A DNA stretch of 64,000 nucleotides from Micromonospora echinospora (GTDB lineage: Bacteria; Actinomycetota; Actinomycetes; Mycobacteriales; Micromonosporaceae), in NCBI RefSeq assembly GCF_900091495.1, contig NZ_LT607413.1:5905001-5969000 (forward strand), read 5' to 3'. Of the stretch, positions 16,794-26,973 are shown piece by piece. Each line of letters opens with the position of its first letter. Positions within the stretch are counted from its first letter, which is position 1. The notes beneath the pieces are model-generated. The model did not search any database and was not told the origin of the DNA. It saw only the letters and a list, made by a program, of their open reading frames with translations. A program made the translations under genes and the position numbers.

Positions 16794-19721
16794 ATGCCGA
16801 TGGGGGTGACGCGGCTGGTGGGCCGCACCGACGAGGTGCGCACCCTGGCCCGGACCCTGACCTCCACCCGCGACGGAGACGGTCGGGCGGTGTTCCTGGT
16901 CGGCGAACCGGGCATCGGCAAGTCCCGGCTGGCCGCCGCGACCCGCGACCTCGCGTCCGCCACCGGGACGAGGGTGCTGCACGGTCGCTGCGGCGCGGTC
17001 GGCCCGGCCATCCCGCTGCGACCGCTGCGCGAGGCGCTGCTCTCGGTGACCGCCGTTCTCCCCCCGGCCGACCTCGCCGTGCTGGGGCCGTACCGGTCGG
17101 CGTTGGCCCGGCTGGTGCCGGACTGGGCCGTCGGCGACCCGCCCGGGCCGCAGCCGTCCGACCACGACCTGCTGGCCCTCGCCGAAGGGGTGCTCCGCCT
17201 CACCGGGCTGGCCGGCCGGGACCGGGGCTGTCTGCTCGTGCTGGAGGACCTGCACGACGCCGACGACCCCACCCTGGCCGTGCTCGACTACCTCGTCGAC
17301 AACGTCGGCCGGCAGCCGACCACGCTGCTCGGCACCCTCCGCGCCGACGCCGGACCGGCGCTGGACCTGGTCCGCGCCGCCGCCCGGCGCGGCGCCTGCC
17401 GCCTCGTGCCGCTGGGCCCACTCGACCCGGACGACCTGCGCCGGCTGGCCGGCGTCCGGCTGGACACGCACCCCGACGAACTGCCGCAACCCGCGATCGA
17501 CCTGCTCTGGGCGGGCAGCGGCGGCAACCCGGGCGTCGCCGAGGACACCCTCGGTGAGCTGGTCGACGCCGGCGTGCTGCGGCCCACCCCCACCGGGTGG
17601 CGGGTCGGACGTGAGCGGGTCGACGACCCGGCGGCCCTGCCCACCCTGACCCGCCCGGTCGACCGGCTCGCCCCGGCTCGGCGGGAACTGCTGTCGCTGG
17701 GGGCGACCCTCGGGCCGGTCTTCCTGGTCGCCGTCCTGTGCCAGGCCACCGGCCGGCCCGAACGGGAGGTGCACGAGGACCTGGCAGACGCCACAGCCGC
17801 CCGGTTCGTCCGACCGGACGGTCCGGAGCCGGACCGGTACCGTTTCGTCCACCCGGTGCTCGGCGGCGCGCTGCTCGCCCGCCTGGACCCGGCCGCGCGG
17901 CGTCGGCTCGCCCGACGGGCCGCCGACGCGGTGACGGTTGTCCACCGGGGACTACCCGGCCCCCACGTCCGGACAGCCGCCGACCTGTGGCTCCGGGCGG
18001 GCGACCCGGCCGCCGCCGGCCGTCTCCTCGCCGAGGCGGGGCGGCGCGCCGTCGACCGGGGCGCCGCCGAGGAGGCCGTGGAGCTGCTCCAACGGGCCGG
18101 CGACCTGCTCGCCGACGCCGAGGCCGCCCACCGCGCGACCGTGCTGGAGTCCCTGATCAACGCGCTGACCGAGGCCGGGGCCGCCGGCCGCGCGCTCGGT
18201 CACGCCGCCGCGCTCGGCGACCTCGCCGACCGACTCGATCCGCGGCACCGGGCCCGCCTGCACACCGCGCTCGCCTGGGCGGCGACCACCGCCGGTCTGG
18301 CCGGCGACGCCCGGCGCCACGTCGAGTTGGCCCGCGCGCTGCTCGGCCCCGACGCCACCGAGCCGGACACCGCCCCGGTCGACGTCGTCGCCGCCCACCT
18401 GACGGCCTGCGGCGGCGGACCGGACCGGGTCGCCGAGGCCGAGGCCGCCGCCCGGCGGGTCGAGACGGTGGCCCGCGCCGCCGGCCTGCCGGCCGTCGCC
18501 TGGCGGGCCGACCTCCTGCTCGGCGAGCTGACCCGACCCCGGGACCCGGCCGAGGCCACCGACCACCTGAACCGGGCCTGGTCGGTCGCGGTCCGGCAGC
18601 CCGCTCCGGTCTGGGAGATCCACTCCCTGGTCCGGCTCGGCGACGACGACGCGCTGCGCACCGGCGACCTGAACCGGCTGGAACGGGCCCACCGCACAGC
18701 GGCCCGCGTCGGCGCGCTGCACGCCCGCCACGAGGCGGAGACGCGACTCGCCCTGCACGCCGTCCTCCAGGGCCGGTTCACCGCCGCCGACCTGCTCACC
18801 GAGCGGGTGCTCGCCGCCGCCACCCGCCACCGGTCGCCACGCGCCGCCCGCCACGCCCTGCTGCTGCGCGCCACCGCCGCCGCCCACCGGGGACGCCACC
18901 GGGCGATGACCGACGCGCTCATCGGGTTCCGCCGCCACGGCGGCGACGCCGACCGGTACGCCCCCTGGACGCACGGACTGATCCGGCTCTTCGCCGCCCT
19001 GCTGCGCGAGGACCGTCCCCGGGCGCTGCACGAGTCCACACGCGCCGCGCGGGCCGACCGGGACCATCCGACGGTATGCCCCCTCGCCGGCCGGCACGGG
19101 CTGGACCTGCTGCTGCGCACGGTGACCGACACCGACGACCCGCCCGCCGCGCCGGCCGACGACCCGCCCGGCCGCCTCCGCTGGAACCAGCAGTTCCGGC
19201 TCTTCGCCCACGCGGTCCGGCACGGCCGCGCCGGCCGCGCGGACGAGGCGACGGACGCGGTGCGGGAGGCGGTACGGGTCGCCGCGCCGTACCCGGTGGC
19301 CGGGCACCTCGGCCTCCGCCTCGTCGGCGAGGCCGCCCTGACCGACGGCTGGGGCGAGCCGGTCGAGTGGCTGCGCGCCGCCGAGGACCACTTCCACCGC
19401 ACCGACGTGCCGGCGGTCGCCGCCGCCTGCCGGAGCCTGCTGCGCCGGGCCGGCTCCCGCCCGTTGCAGCGCCGCGCCGGCGTCGAGGAGATCCCCGGCG
19501 TGCTGCGCGCCGCCGGCGTGACACCCCGGGAGTACGAGGTGCTCCTCCTGCTCGCCGGCCGGCTCAGCAACCGGGAGATCGCCGACCGGCTGCACCTGTC
19601 CGCGCGGACCGTGGAGAAGCACGTGGCGAGCCTGATCACCAAGACCGGCCAACCGGACCGGATCGCCGTGGGACGGCTCGCCGCGACCGGTGCCCCACCG
19701 GGCGCCGCCGCCCAGGTGTAG
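16794..19721 (+). CDS. LuxR-family ATPase regulator (LAL type), likely cluster-situated activator
   Basis: The 975-residue product has the layout of large ATP-binding LuxR regulators. It has an N-terminal ATPase with Walker A GEPGIGKSRL near residue 43 and Walker B LLVLEDLHDAD, a long Ala-rich helical (TPR-like) middle, and a C-terminal LuxR helix-turn-helix (PREYEVLLLLAGRLSNREIA then TVEKHV) in the last 70 residues. Such proteins often activate natural-product operons. It is transcribed away from the RiPP operon from a shared intergenic region. The ATG at 16794 was chosen over the upstream frame because the family N-terminus (LVGRTDEV) begins right after it; a second ATG at 16800 is possible. 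Confidence 0.9.
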   Translation: MPMGVTRLVGRTDEVRTLARTLTSTRDGDGRAVFLVGEPGIGKSRLAAATRDLASATGTRVLHGRCGAVGPAIPLRPLREALLSVTAVLPPADLAVLGPYRSALARLVPDWAVGDPPGPQPSDHDLLALAEGVLRLTGLAGRDRGCLLVLEDLHDADDPTLAVLDYLVDNVGRQPTTLLGTLRADAGPALDLVRAAARRGACRLVPLGPLDPDDLRRLAGVRLDTHPDELPQPAIDLLWAGSGGNPGVAEDTLGELVDAGVLRPTPTGWRVGRERVDDPAALPTLTRPVDRLAPARRELLSLGATLGPVFLVAVLCQATGRPEREVHEDLADATAARFVRPDGPEPDRYRFVHPVLGGALLARLDPAARRRLARRAADAVTVVHRGLPGPHVRTAADLWLRAGDPAAAGRLLAEAGRRAVDRGAAEEAVELLQRAGDLLADAEAAHRATVLESLINALTEAGAAGRALGHAAALGDLADRLDPRHRARLHTALAWAATTAGLAGDARRHVELARALLGPDATEPDTAPVDVVAAHLTACGGGPDRVAEAEAAARRVETVARAAGLPAVAWRADLLLGELTRPRDPAEATDHLNRAWSVAVRQPAPVWEIHSLVRLGDDDALRTGDLNRLERAHRTAARVGALHARHEAETRLALHAVLQGRFTAADLLTERVLAAATRHRSPRAARHALLLRATAAAHRGRHRAMTDALIGFRRHGGDADRYAPWTHGLIRLFAALLREDRPRALHESTRAARADRDHPTVCPLAGRHGLDLLLRTVTDTDDPPAAPADDPPGRLRWNQQFRLFAHAVRHGRAGRADEATDAVREAVRVAAPYPVAGHLGLRLVGEAALTDGWGEPVEWLRAAEDHFHRTDVPAVAAACRSLLRRAGSRPLQRRAGVEEIPGVLRAAGVTPREYEVLLLLAGRLSNREIADRLHLSARTVEKHVASLITKTGQPDRIAVGRLAATGAPPGAAAQV

Positions 19722-19748
19722 CCGGCCCCGGGCGGGGTAGCCCGCGGC

Positions 19749-21167
19749 GTGGAACTGGTGGAGGAGTCGGCGTACCGGTTCCGGATCGACCGGCACGGTC
19801 CGATGCGGGTGCCCGGCGTGGTCTTCGCCGCGCGGGCGCTCCTGCCCGACCTCGGCGAGGACCGGTCCCTGGAGCAGGTGGCGAACGTCGCCACCCTGCC
19901 CGGCATCGTCGGCGCCGCCTACGCCATGCCCGACGTGCACTGGGGGTACGGCTTCCCCATCGGGGGCGTCGCGGCCACCGACGTGGCCGCCGGCGGGGTG
20001 GTCTCCCCGGGCGGCGTGGGCTTCGACATCTCCTGCGGGGTACGGCTGCTCGCCGCCGACCTCTCCCGCGACGAGTTCCCCCGGCTCCGGGAGGCGCTGC
20101 TGGACGGCCTGGACGCGGCCGTTCCCCGGGGGATGGGCCGGGGCGCGGTGTGGCACCTCGGCGACCGTGCCGAACTGGACGCCGTGCTGCGGGGCGGCTC
20201 CCGGTACGCCGTCGAGCGGGGCCACGGCGTCGAGGCGGACCTGGCGCGCTGCGAGGACCACGGAGCGGTCGGCGACGCCGACCCGGCCCAGGTCAGCGAC
20301 CGGGCGGTGCAGCGGGGGCAGGGTCAGGTGGGCAGCCTCGGTTCCGGCAACCACTTCCTGGAGGTGCAGGCGGTCGACGAGGTGTACGACGAGCCGGTGG
20401 CCACGGCGTTCGGACTGCGGACCGGCCAGGTCTGCGTGATGGTGCACAGTGGCTCGCGGGGCCTGGGCCACCAGGTCTGCACCGACCACGTCCGGTCGAT
20501 GGAGCAGGTCATGCCCGGTTACGGCATCGAGGTGCCGGACCGTCAGCTGGCGTGCGCCCCGGTGGACTCCCCGGCGGGTCGGGCGTACCTGGGGGCGATG
20601 GCCGCCGCGGCGAACTACGCCCGCGCCAACCGTCAGCTGCTCGCCGAGGCCGCCCGTCGGGTCTTCACGCGGGTCGCCGGTGCTCGCCTCGACCTGGTCT
20701 ACGACGTCTCGCACAACCTCGCCAAGATCGAGGATCATCCGGTCGACGGGGCGACCCGCCGGCTCTGCGTGCACCGCAAGGGGGCCACCCGGGCGTTCCC
20801 GCCCGGACACCCGGACCTTCCCGCCGACCTGCGCCCGGTGGGGCAGCCGGTGTTGATCCCCGGCTCGATGGGCACCCCCTCGTACGTGCTGACCGGGGTG
20901 GCCGGCGCGCCGGCGTTCGCCTCCACCTGCCACGGCGCGGGCCGGGTGCGCAGCCGGAAGGAGGCCACGAAGACGGTCCGGGGCCAGGACCTGCGCCGTG
21001 ACCTGGCGGCCCGGGGCGTCGCGGTGCGCGGCACCTCCTGGCGTGGCCTGGCCGAGGAGATGCCGGAGGCGTACAAGGACGTCACGGCGGTGGTCGACGC
21101 CGCCGAGGGAGCCGGCCTGTGCCGCCGGGTGGCCCGGCTGGTGCCGCTCGGCGTGGTCAAGGGCTGA
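19749..21167 (+). CDS. rtcB: RNA-splicing ligase RtcB
   Basis: The 472-residue product is RtcB, the GTP- and manganese-dependent ligase that joins RNA 3'-phosphate or 2',3'-cyclic phosphate ends to 5'-OH ends. Conserved blocks appear in order: [27 protein letters not shown] with the metal-binding Cys, [30 protein letters not shown], the HRKGATRA block, [10 protein letters not shown] and CHGAGR with the His that becomes guanylylated. It begins with GTG 27 bases after the regulator stop. Its activator archease is encoded convergently just downstream, which supports a functioning pair. Confidence 0.95.
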   Translation: MELVEESAYRFRIDRHGPMRVPGVVFAARALLPDLGEDRSLEQVANVATLPGIVGAAYAMPDVHWGYGFPIGGVAATDVAAGGVVSPGGVGFDISCGVRLLAADLSRDEFPRLREALLDGLDAAVPRGMGRGAVWHLGDRAELDAVLRGGSRYAVERGHGVEADLARCEDHGAVGDADPAQVSDRAVQRGQGQVGSLGSGNHFLEVQAVDEVYDEPVATAFGLRTGQVCVMVHSGSRGLGHQVCTDHVRSMEQVMPGYGIEVPDRQLACAPVDSPAGRAYLGAMAAAANYARANRQLLAEAARRVFTRVAGARLDLVYDVSHNLAKIEDHPVDGATRRLCVHRKGATRAFPPGHPDLPADLRPVGQPVLIPGSMGTPSYVLTGVAGAPAFASTCHGAGRVRSRKEATKTVRGQDLRRDLAARGVAVRGTSWRGLAEEMPEAYKDVTAVVDAAEGAGLCRRVARLVPLGVVKG

Positions 21168-21250
21168 CCCGCCCGCCGGCCCCCGTCCTTCCGGTCGTCG
21201 TGGTCGACGGTCGACCCGCCGGCCACCCGGCGGCCGGCGGGCCCGGACCG

Positions 21251-21679
21251 TCACACGTCCATGGTCACCGCGCAGGACCAGCCCGCCGACACCCGGTCGA
21301 ACCGCAGCCCGTGCAGCGACACCGCCTTCGGCACCGCGCCGACCAGCTCCACGTCGTCGGTGGCCACCGTCCGCCACCGCACCCGTAGGCCACCGTCGCC
21401 GGCGTCGGTCACCTCGACCTCCACCGGCAACGTCCCCTCGGTCTCCAGGCGGAAGACGACCTCGTCGAGGACGGCCACCAGCAGGTCCTCGTCGCTCCCC
21501 GGCGGCACGTCGAACCCGGCGGTGCCGGTCGGCGCGGCCCCACCGGGGTCGGCGAAGCTCTCCACCAGGGCGGCGACCGCCTCGGCCAGACACCCCTCCC
21601 GGGTCGGCGCCCACGCCTCCACCCGTACGTCGGCGGTGTGCGGCACCCGTCGGTGTCCCCGGGCCGGTCCTGCGTCCAT
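21251..21679 (-). CDS. Archease, RtcB activator
   Basis: The 142-residue protein has the archease features: HTADVRVEAWA at the N-terminus with the metal-binding Asp, LLVAVLDEVVFRLETEG in the middle, and the C-terminal PKAVSLHGL segment with the conserved His. Archease speeds guanylylation of RtcB and allows multiple turnover. It is convergent with rtcB (84-base gap), so regulation is separate though the functional link is clear. No ribosome site is obvious before the ATG. Confidence 0.9.
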   Translation of the reverse strand: MDAGPARGHRRVPHTADVRVEAWAPTREGCLAEAVAALVESFADPGGAAPTGTAGFDVPPGSDEDLLVAVLDEVVFRLETEGTLPVEVEVTDAGDGGLRVRWRTVATDDVELVGAVPKAVSLHGLRFDRVSAGWSCAVTMDV

Positions 21680-21838
21680 GCCCCGATCATGCCCGGACCC
21701 GGTCGTCCCGCGCGGCGTACCGGCCGTTTGCGGACGGGCCACCGTCGGCCGACCCGCCGGCCGGCGTCGCGCCGTGCCGGCCCGTCGCGTGACCCGGCCG
21801 GGACGCCGGGGCCGGGCGGGCCCGCGTACGGTGCCCCG

Positions 21839-22444
21839 GTGAAGGTCACCAAGTTCACCCACGCCTGCGTCCGCCTCGAACACGAGGGGCGGGTGCTGGT
21901 CATCGACCCGGGCACCTGGAGCGAACCGCGCGCCCTGGCCGGCGCGGACGCCGTCCTGGTCACCCACGAGCACACCGACCACATCGACGTGCTCCGGCTG
22001 GCCGGGCTCGGTGTCCCGGTGCACGTGCCGGCGCAGGCCCACCTGGGCGACCTCGCCCCGCTGCCGGTGACCCGGGTCGAGTCCGGGGAACGCTTCACCG
22101 CCGCCGGGTTCACGGTGACCGCCCACGGCGGCCGGCACGCCACCATCCACGACGGACAACCCGACTGCGCCAACCTCGGCTACCTGGTCGACGACCGCCT
22201 CTACCACCCGGGCGACTCGCTGCACGTCCCGGACGTCCCGGTGGAGACCCTGCTCGTACCGGCGCAGGCGTCGTGGCTGAAACTCACCGAGGCGATCGAC
22301 TTCGCCCACGCGGTGGCCCCGGAGCGGATCTTCCCGATCCACGACGCCCAGCTCAACGAGCGCGGCATGGCCAGCGTCGACGGATGGTTCGGCGAGACGC
22401 TGGGCGGGCGCTACCGCCGCCTCGCGCCGGGCGAGAGCGCCTGA
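21839..22444 (+). CDS. Metallo-beta-lactamase-fold hydrolase (UlaG-like)
   Basis: The 201-residue protein is a small MBL-fold enzyme with the THEHTDHID metal motif near residue 41, a second metal His in GGRHATIH, a GDSLHVPD metal Asp and a terminal IHDAQL His. The order resembles the UlaG/RomA-like branch. The substrate is unknown. The GTG start gives MKVTKFTHACVRLE, the usual first strand of that branch. It is divergent from archease across 159 bases. Confidence 0.85.
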   Translation: MKVTKFTHACVRLEHEGRVLVIDPGTWSEPRALAGADAVLVTHEHTDHIDVLRLAGLGVPVHVPAQAHLGDLAPLPVTRVESGERFTAAGFTVTAHGGRHATIHDGQPDCANLGYLVDDRLYHPGDSLHVPDVPVETLLVPAQASWLKLTEAIDFAHAVAPERIFPIHDAQLNERGMASVDGWFGETLGGRYRRLAPGESA

Positions 22445-22578
22445 CCGCGTCGACCACGGTCCATCACCGTACGGTGACGGGTCGTGTCCGTTCGCCGTTG
22501 ACCCGGTCGACCGTGCTGGTTACTGTCCGGTAGTGCCGGTCCGTCGACCGGTGGTCACGTCTCGTGAACGGAGCGGGC

Positions 22579-24066
22579 ATGGCAGTGGACCACGTCGACG
22601 TGCTCATCGTCGGTGCCGGCCTCTCCGGCGTCGGGGCCGCCTGCCACCTGCGCCGCGCCCTCCCCGAGAAGACCGTGGCGATCCTTGAGGGCCGCGACGC
22701 CATCGGGGGCACCTGGGACCTCTTCCGCTACCCCGGCGTCCGCTCCGACTCCGACATGTTCACCCTCGGGTACTCGTTCCGCCCGTGGACCGATCCGAGG
22801 GCCATCGCCGACGGCGACTCGATCCGCCGGTACGTCCGCGAGACCGCCCGCGAGTACGGCGTCGACGCGCTGATCCGGTTCCGGCACCGCGTGGTGTCCG
22901 CCGAGTGGTCCAGCGCCGACGCCCGCTGGACGGTCCGGGCGCACCGCGCCGACACCGCCGAGACGGTCGTCCTCACCTGCCGTTTCCTCTACGCGTGCGC
23001 CGGCTACTACCGCTACGACGAGGGATGGACCCCGCACTTCCCGGGCGCCGGGGAGTTCACCGGCCGGATCGTGCACCCCCAGCACTGGCCCGACGACCTC
23101 GACCCCACCGGCCAGCGGGTGGTGGTGGTCGGCAGTGGCGCCACCGCGGTCACCCTCGTCCCGGCGCTGGCCGACCGCGCCGCCCACGTCACCATGCTGC
23201 AACGCTCACCCGGATACGTGGTCTCGCTGCCGTCGCGGGACCGGCTCGCCGACGCGCTGCGCCGCCGGCTGCCCGCCCACCTCGCCTACTCGCTGGTGCG
23301 CTGGAAGAACGTCCTGGCCTCTACAGCGATGTTCCAGTTCAGCCGCCGCGCCCCCCGGCTGGCCCGGTCCGTGCTGCGGCGCGGCGTGCGCCGTCAACTG
23401 CCCGCCGGCTACGACGTCGACCGGCACTTCTCGCCCCGGTACGACCCCTGGGACCAGCGGCTCTGCGTGGTCCCCGACGGTGACCTCTTCGCCGCCGTCC
23501 GGTCCGGCCGCGCCGAGGTGGTCACCGACACGGTCGAGACGTTCACCGCGACCGGCATCCGCCTGGCCTCCGGCCGTGACCTGCCGGCCGACGTGATCGT
23601 CACCGCCACCGGGCTTAATTTGCTCGCCGTCGGCGGCATCGAGCTGACCGTCGACGGCGACCGGGTCGACCTGGCCCGCACCGTCGCCTACAAGGGCATG
23701 ATGCTCTCCGGCGTGCCGAACTTCGCGATGACCCTCGGCTACACCAACGCCTCCTGGACGCTCAAGGCCGATCTCGTCGCCGGGTACGTCTGCCGGCTGC
23801 TGCGCCACATGGACCGGCGCGGTCACCAGGTCTGCACCCCGCTCGCCCCGGACACCGACCGGCTGGAACCCATCATCGACCTGCGCTCCGGCTACGTGCT
23901 GCGCAGCGTCGACGCGCTGCCCAAGCAGGGTCCCGCCGCGCCGTGGCGGCTGCACCAGAACTATCCCCGGGACGTGGTGACGATGCGGCACGGCCCGGTC
24001 GACGACGGGGTGCGCTTCTCGCGGGCCACCGCGCCGGTCGCCGCCGGGGGAGCGTCCCGTGCGTGA
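22579..24066 (+). CDS. Flavin-containing (Baeyer-Villiger type) monooxygenase
   Basis: The 495-residue enzyme binds FAD through VLIVGAGLSGVGAA and NADPH through VVVVGSGATAVTL near residue 190. It carries FTGRIVHPQHWP, which fits the FxGxxxHxxxWP signature of flavin monooxygenases and Baeyer-Villiger enzymes. It resembles EthA/MymA-like proteins of actinobacteria that oxidise ketones or other lipophilic substrates. The ATG at 22579 has a GGAG site; an in-frame GTG lies 15 bases earlier. Its end overlaps the next gene by 8 bases. Confidence 0.9.
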   Translation: MAVDHVDVLIVGAGLSGVGAACHLRRALPEKTVAILEGRDAIGGTWDLFRYPGVRSDSDMFTLGYSFRPWTDPRAIADGDSIRRYVRETAREYGVDALIRFRHRVVSAEWSSADARWTVRAHRADTAETVVLTCRFLYACAGYYRYDEGWTPHFPGAGEFTGRIVHPQHWPDDLDPTGQRVVVVGSGATAVTLVPALADRAAHVTMLQRSPGYVVSLPSRDRLADALRRRLPAHLAYSLVRWKNVLASTAMFQFSRRAPRLARSVLRRGVRRQLPAGYDVDRHFSPRYDPWDQRLCVVPDGDLFAAVRSGRAEVVTDTVETFTATGIRLASGRDLPADVIVTATGLNLLAVGGIELTVDGDRVDLARTVAYKGMMLSGVPNFAMTLGYTNASWTLKADLVAGYVCRLLRHMDRRGHQVCTPLAPDTDRLEPIIDLRSGYVLRSVDALPKQGPAAPWRLHQNYPRDVVTMRHGPVDDGVRFSRATAPVAAGGASRA

Positions 24067-24910
24067 CCTGGTCTTCACCGACGGCACCGCGGTGGTCACC
24101 GGTGCGGCCGGGGGCATCGGCGCGGCCCTCGCCCACGGCCTGGCCCGCCGGGGCAGCCACCTCGTCCTGCTCGACCGGGACGGCGACCGGCTCGCCGAGG
24201 TGGCCGCCGCCGTGCGGGCCGCGCACCCCGCCCTCCGGGTCGACACCCACGTGGTCGACCTGGCCGACGCCGGGGCCACCGCGCGGGTCGCCGAGACGGT
24301 ACGCGCCGCGTACCCGGGCATCCGTCTGCTGGTCAACAACGCCGGTGTCGCCCTGGGCGGCCGGTTCGACGAGGTGACCCTGGAGGAGTTCTCCTGGGTG
24401 ATCGACATCAACTTCCGCGCGGTGGTGCAGTTGACCCACGCGCTGCTGCCCACCCTGAAGGCCGAACCCGGTTCGCACCTGGTCAACATCTCCAGCCTCT
24501 TCGGCCTGATCGCCCCGCCGGGCCAGGCCGCCTACTCGGCCAGCAAGTTCGCCGTCCGGGGCTTCACCGAGGCGCTGCGGCACGAACTGGGCCCCGACGG
24601 CGTCGGCGTCACCTGCGTGCACCCGGGCGGCATCCGCACCCGCATCGCCGCCAGCGCCCGCATCGGCAGCGGCGTCGACCCCGACGAGTACGAGGCCGGC
24701 CGCCGCCGGTTCGAGAAGCTGCTCACCATCGACCCGGCCCGGGCCGCCGAGGTCATCCTCGACGGCGTGCGCCGCCGCCGGGGCCGGGTGCTGATCGGCT
24801 GGTCGGCGACCCTGCCCGACCTGATGGCCCGGATCCTGCCCGCCTCCTACGGCCGGCTGCTCGCCCTCGGCGACCGGCGTTCCGCCGCGCCCCGGCGGGA
24901 GCGGGCATGA
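24059..24910 (+). CDS. Short-chain dehydrogenase/reductase
   Basis: The 283-residue protein is a classical SDR with the cofactor motif TGAAGGIGAA near the N-terminus, NNAG, a catalytic Ser in NISSLFG and YSASK with the Tyr-Lys pair. It overlaps the monooxygenase before it and the hydrolase after it (ATGA), so the three are one translation-coupled operon. The set monooxygenase, SDR and hydrolase recalls the mycobacterial mymA operon, where such enzymes process envelope or lipid carbonyls; that equivalence is inference. Confidence 0.9.
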   Translation: MRDLVFTDGTAVVTGAAGGIGAALAHGLARRGSHLVLLDRDGDRLAEVAAAVRAAHPALRVDTHVVDLADAGATARVAETVRAAYPGIRLLVNNAGVALGGRFDEVTLEEFSWVIDINFRAVVQLTHALLPTLKAEPGSHLVNISSLFGLIAPPGQAAYSASKFAVRGFTEALRHELGPDGVGVTCVHPGGIRTRIAASARIGSGVDPDEYEAGRRRFEKLLTIDPARAAEVILDGVRRRRGRVLIGWSATLPDLMARILPASYGRLLALGDRRSAAPRRERA

Positions 24911-25740
24911 CCGCCACCTGGCTCACCGTCGCCGGCCGTCGGGTCCGCTACCGGGTCGACGGGGCCGGGCCGCCGGTGGTGCTGCTGCACGGCATCAGCC
25001 GCAGCCTCGACGACTGGACCGAGCAACACCACCTGCTCCGCGACCGGTTCCGGGTCCACTCCCTCGACCTTCCCGGCTACGGCCACAGCGCGCCGCTGTC
25101 CGTACCGCACACCCTGCCGGCGCTGGCCGACGCGGTGGCGGGGTTCTGCGACGCGGTCGGGATCGCCGGCCCGGCGCACCTGGCCGGCAACTCCCTCGGC
25201 GGGGCCGTCGCCATGCAGCTCGCGGTCCGCGACCCGGCCCGGGTGTCCAGCCTGGTGCTGGTCAACAGCGCCGGCTTCGGCCGGGAGGTGGCCCTCGCGC
25301 TGCGGATCCTGGCCATCCGCCCGCTCGGGCGGGTGCTGCTGCGGCCGAACCGGCTCACCGCCCGCCGGGTGACCCGGTCGCTGTTCCACGACCCGGTCCA
25401 CGCCACCGAGGCCCGGGTCGCGCACGCGCTCGCCATGGCGCGCGAGCCGCACGCCGCCCGGGTGATGCTGGAGACCCTGCGCAGCCTCGGCGGGCTGCGC
25501 GGCGTCCACCCGCAGTGGCGGGCCGACCTGCTGGACGCGGTGGCCGCGCTGCCGCTGCCCGTCCTGGTCACCTGGGGCGACCGGGACCTGATCCTGCCCG
25601 TCACGCACCTCACGGCGGCCCGTGCCCGACTGCCCCACGCCCGAACCCACCTCTTCACCGGCTGCGGCCACCTGCCGCAGGTGGAGTGCGCCGAGGAGTT
25701 CAGCCGCGTGGTCGCCGACTTCTGGACCACCCCCGGCTGA
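24907..25740 (+). CDS. Alpha/beta hydrolase
   Basis: The 277-residue hydrolase shows the oxyanion motif LLHGISRS, the nucleophile elbow GNSLGG near residue 99, an acid in TWGDRDLI and the catalytic His in GCGHLPQVE. It is the last gene of the monooxygenase-SDR-hydrolase operon and starts inside the SDR stop codon. It may hydrolyse the ester or lactone made by the monooxygenase, which is inference from order. Confidence 0.9.
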   Translation: MTATWLTVAGRRVRYRVDGAGPPVVLLHGISRSLDDWTEQHHLLRDRFRVHSLDLPGYGHSAPLSVPHTLPALADAVAGFCDAVGIAGPAHLAGNSLGGAVAMQLAVRDPARVSSLVLVNSAGFGREVALALRILAIRPLGRVLLRPNRLTARRVTRSLFHDPVHATEARVAHALAMAREPHAARVMLETLRSLGGLRGVHPQWRADLLDAVAALPLPVLVTWGDRDLILPVTHLTAARARLPHARTHLFTGCGHLPQVECAEEFSRVVADFWTTPG

Positions 25741-25887
25741 CCGGCCGGTGGCGCCCCTGCCCGTCGGCTCGTCCGGGGCCGTTCCCGGGTGTTCTGGGCC
25801 GGGGCGGGGACACCGGAGTAGGTTGCCAGGTGGACATGATCCACGAACCCGTGGCGCGGCGGCGCGACGGAGAACGAGGGGGAGAGC

Positions 25888-26973
25888 GTGAGCCAGGAAG
25901 TGCGGGGAGTGATCTCCCGACGCAAGGGCGCACCGGTCGAGGTCGCCACGATCGTCGTGCCGGATCCGGGGCCCGGGGAGGCCGTCGTCCGCGTCCAGTC
26001 CTGCGGGGTGTGCCACACCGACCTGCACTACCGGGAGGGTGGCATCAACGACGACTTCCCGTTCCTGCTTGGTCACGAGGCCGCCGGCATCGTCGAACAG
26101 GTGGGGGAGGGGGTCACCGGGGTCGCCCCCGGCGACTTCGTGGTGCTCAACTGGCGGGCGGTCTGCGGCGACTGCCGCGCCTGCCGCCGGGGCCGCCCGT
26201 GGTACTGCTTCAACACCCACAACGCGAGCCGCAAGATGACCCTCACCGACGGCACCGAACTCACCCCGGCGCTGGGCATCGGCGCGTTCGCCGAGAAGAC
26301 CCTGGTCCACGCCGGACAGTGCACGAAGGTCGACCCGGCGGCCCGGCCGGCCGCCGTGGGCCTGCTCGGCTGCGGCGTGATGGCCGGGCTCGGCGCGGCG
26401 ATGAACACCGGCGGGGTCGGCCGGGGTGACTCGGTCGCGGTGATCGGCTGCGGCGGCGTCGGCGACGCGGCGGTCGCCGGTGCGGTGCTGGCCGGCGCGA
26501 CGACGATCGTCGCCGTCGACCGCGACCCCCGCAAGCTCGACTGGGCCCGGAAGTTCGGGGCCACGCACACCGTCGACGCCTCCGCCGAGGACCCGGTCGA
26601 GGCGATCCGGGCGGTCACCGGCGGCTTCGGTGCCGACGTGGTGATCGACGCGGTGGGCCGCCCGGAGACCTGGAAGCAGGCCTTCTACGCCCGCGACCTC
26701 GCCGGCACGGTCGTGCTGGTCGGGGTGCCCACTCCCGAGATGACCGTCGAGCTGCCGCTGCTGGACGTCTTCGGCCGGGGCGGGGCCCTCAAGTCGAGCT
26801 GGTACGGCGACTGCCTGCCCAGCCGGGACTTCCCGCTGCTGACCGAGCTCTACCTCCAGGGGCGGCTCGACCTCGACGCGTTCGTCACCGAGGAGATCGG
26901 CCTGGACCAGGTCGAGGCGGCCTTCGGCCGGATGCACGCCGGCGACGTGCTCCGCTCGGTGGTGGTCCTCTGA
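25888..26973 (+). CDS. S-(hydroxymethyl)mycothiol dehydrogenase
   Basis: The 361-residue zinc alcohol dehydrogenase has the catalytic zinc ligands in [10 protein letters not shown] and GHEAAG, a structural-zinc block ([15 protein letters not shown]), and an NAD site with [11 protein letters not shown]. The overall sequence, notably [11 protein letters not shown], matches MscR, the mycothiol- and NAD-dependent formaldehyde dehydrogenase that also acts as S-nitrosomycothiol reductase. It supports an actinobacterial host using mycothiol. The GTG has a GAGGGGGAG site. The stop overlaps the start of the MBL-fold gene. Confidence 0.92.
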   Translation: MSQEVRGVISRRKGAPVEVATIVVPDPGPGEAVVRVQSCGVCHTDLHYREGGINDDFPFLLGHEAAGIVEQVGEGVTGVAPGDFVVLNWRAVCGDCRACRRGRPWYCFNTHNASRKMTLTDGTELTPALGIGAFAEKTLVHAGQCTKVDPAARPAAVGLLGCGVMAGLGAAMNTGGVGRGDSVAVIGCGGVGDAAVAGAVLAGATTIVAVDRDPRKLDWARKFGATHTVDASAEDPVEAIRAVTGGFGADVVIDAVGRPETWKQAFYARDLAGTVVLVGVPTPEMTVELPLLDVFGRGGALKSSWYGDCLPSRDFPLLTELYLQGRLDLDAFVTEEIGLDQVEAAFGRMHAGDVLRSVVVL

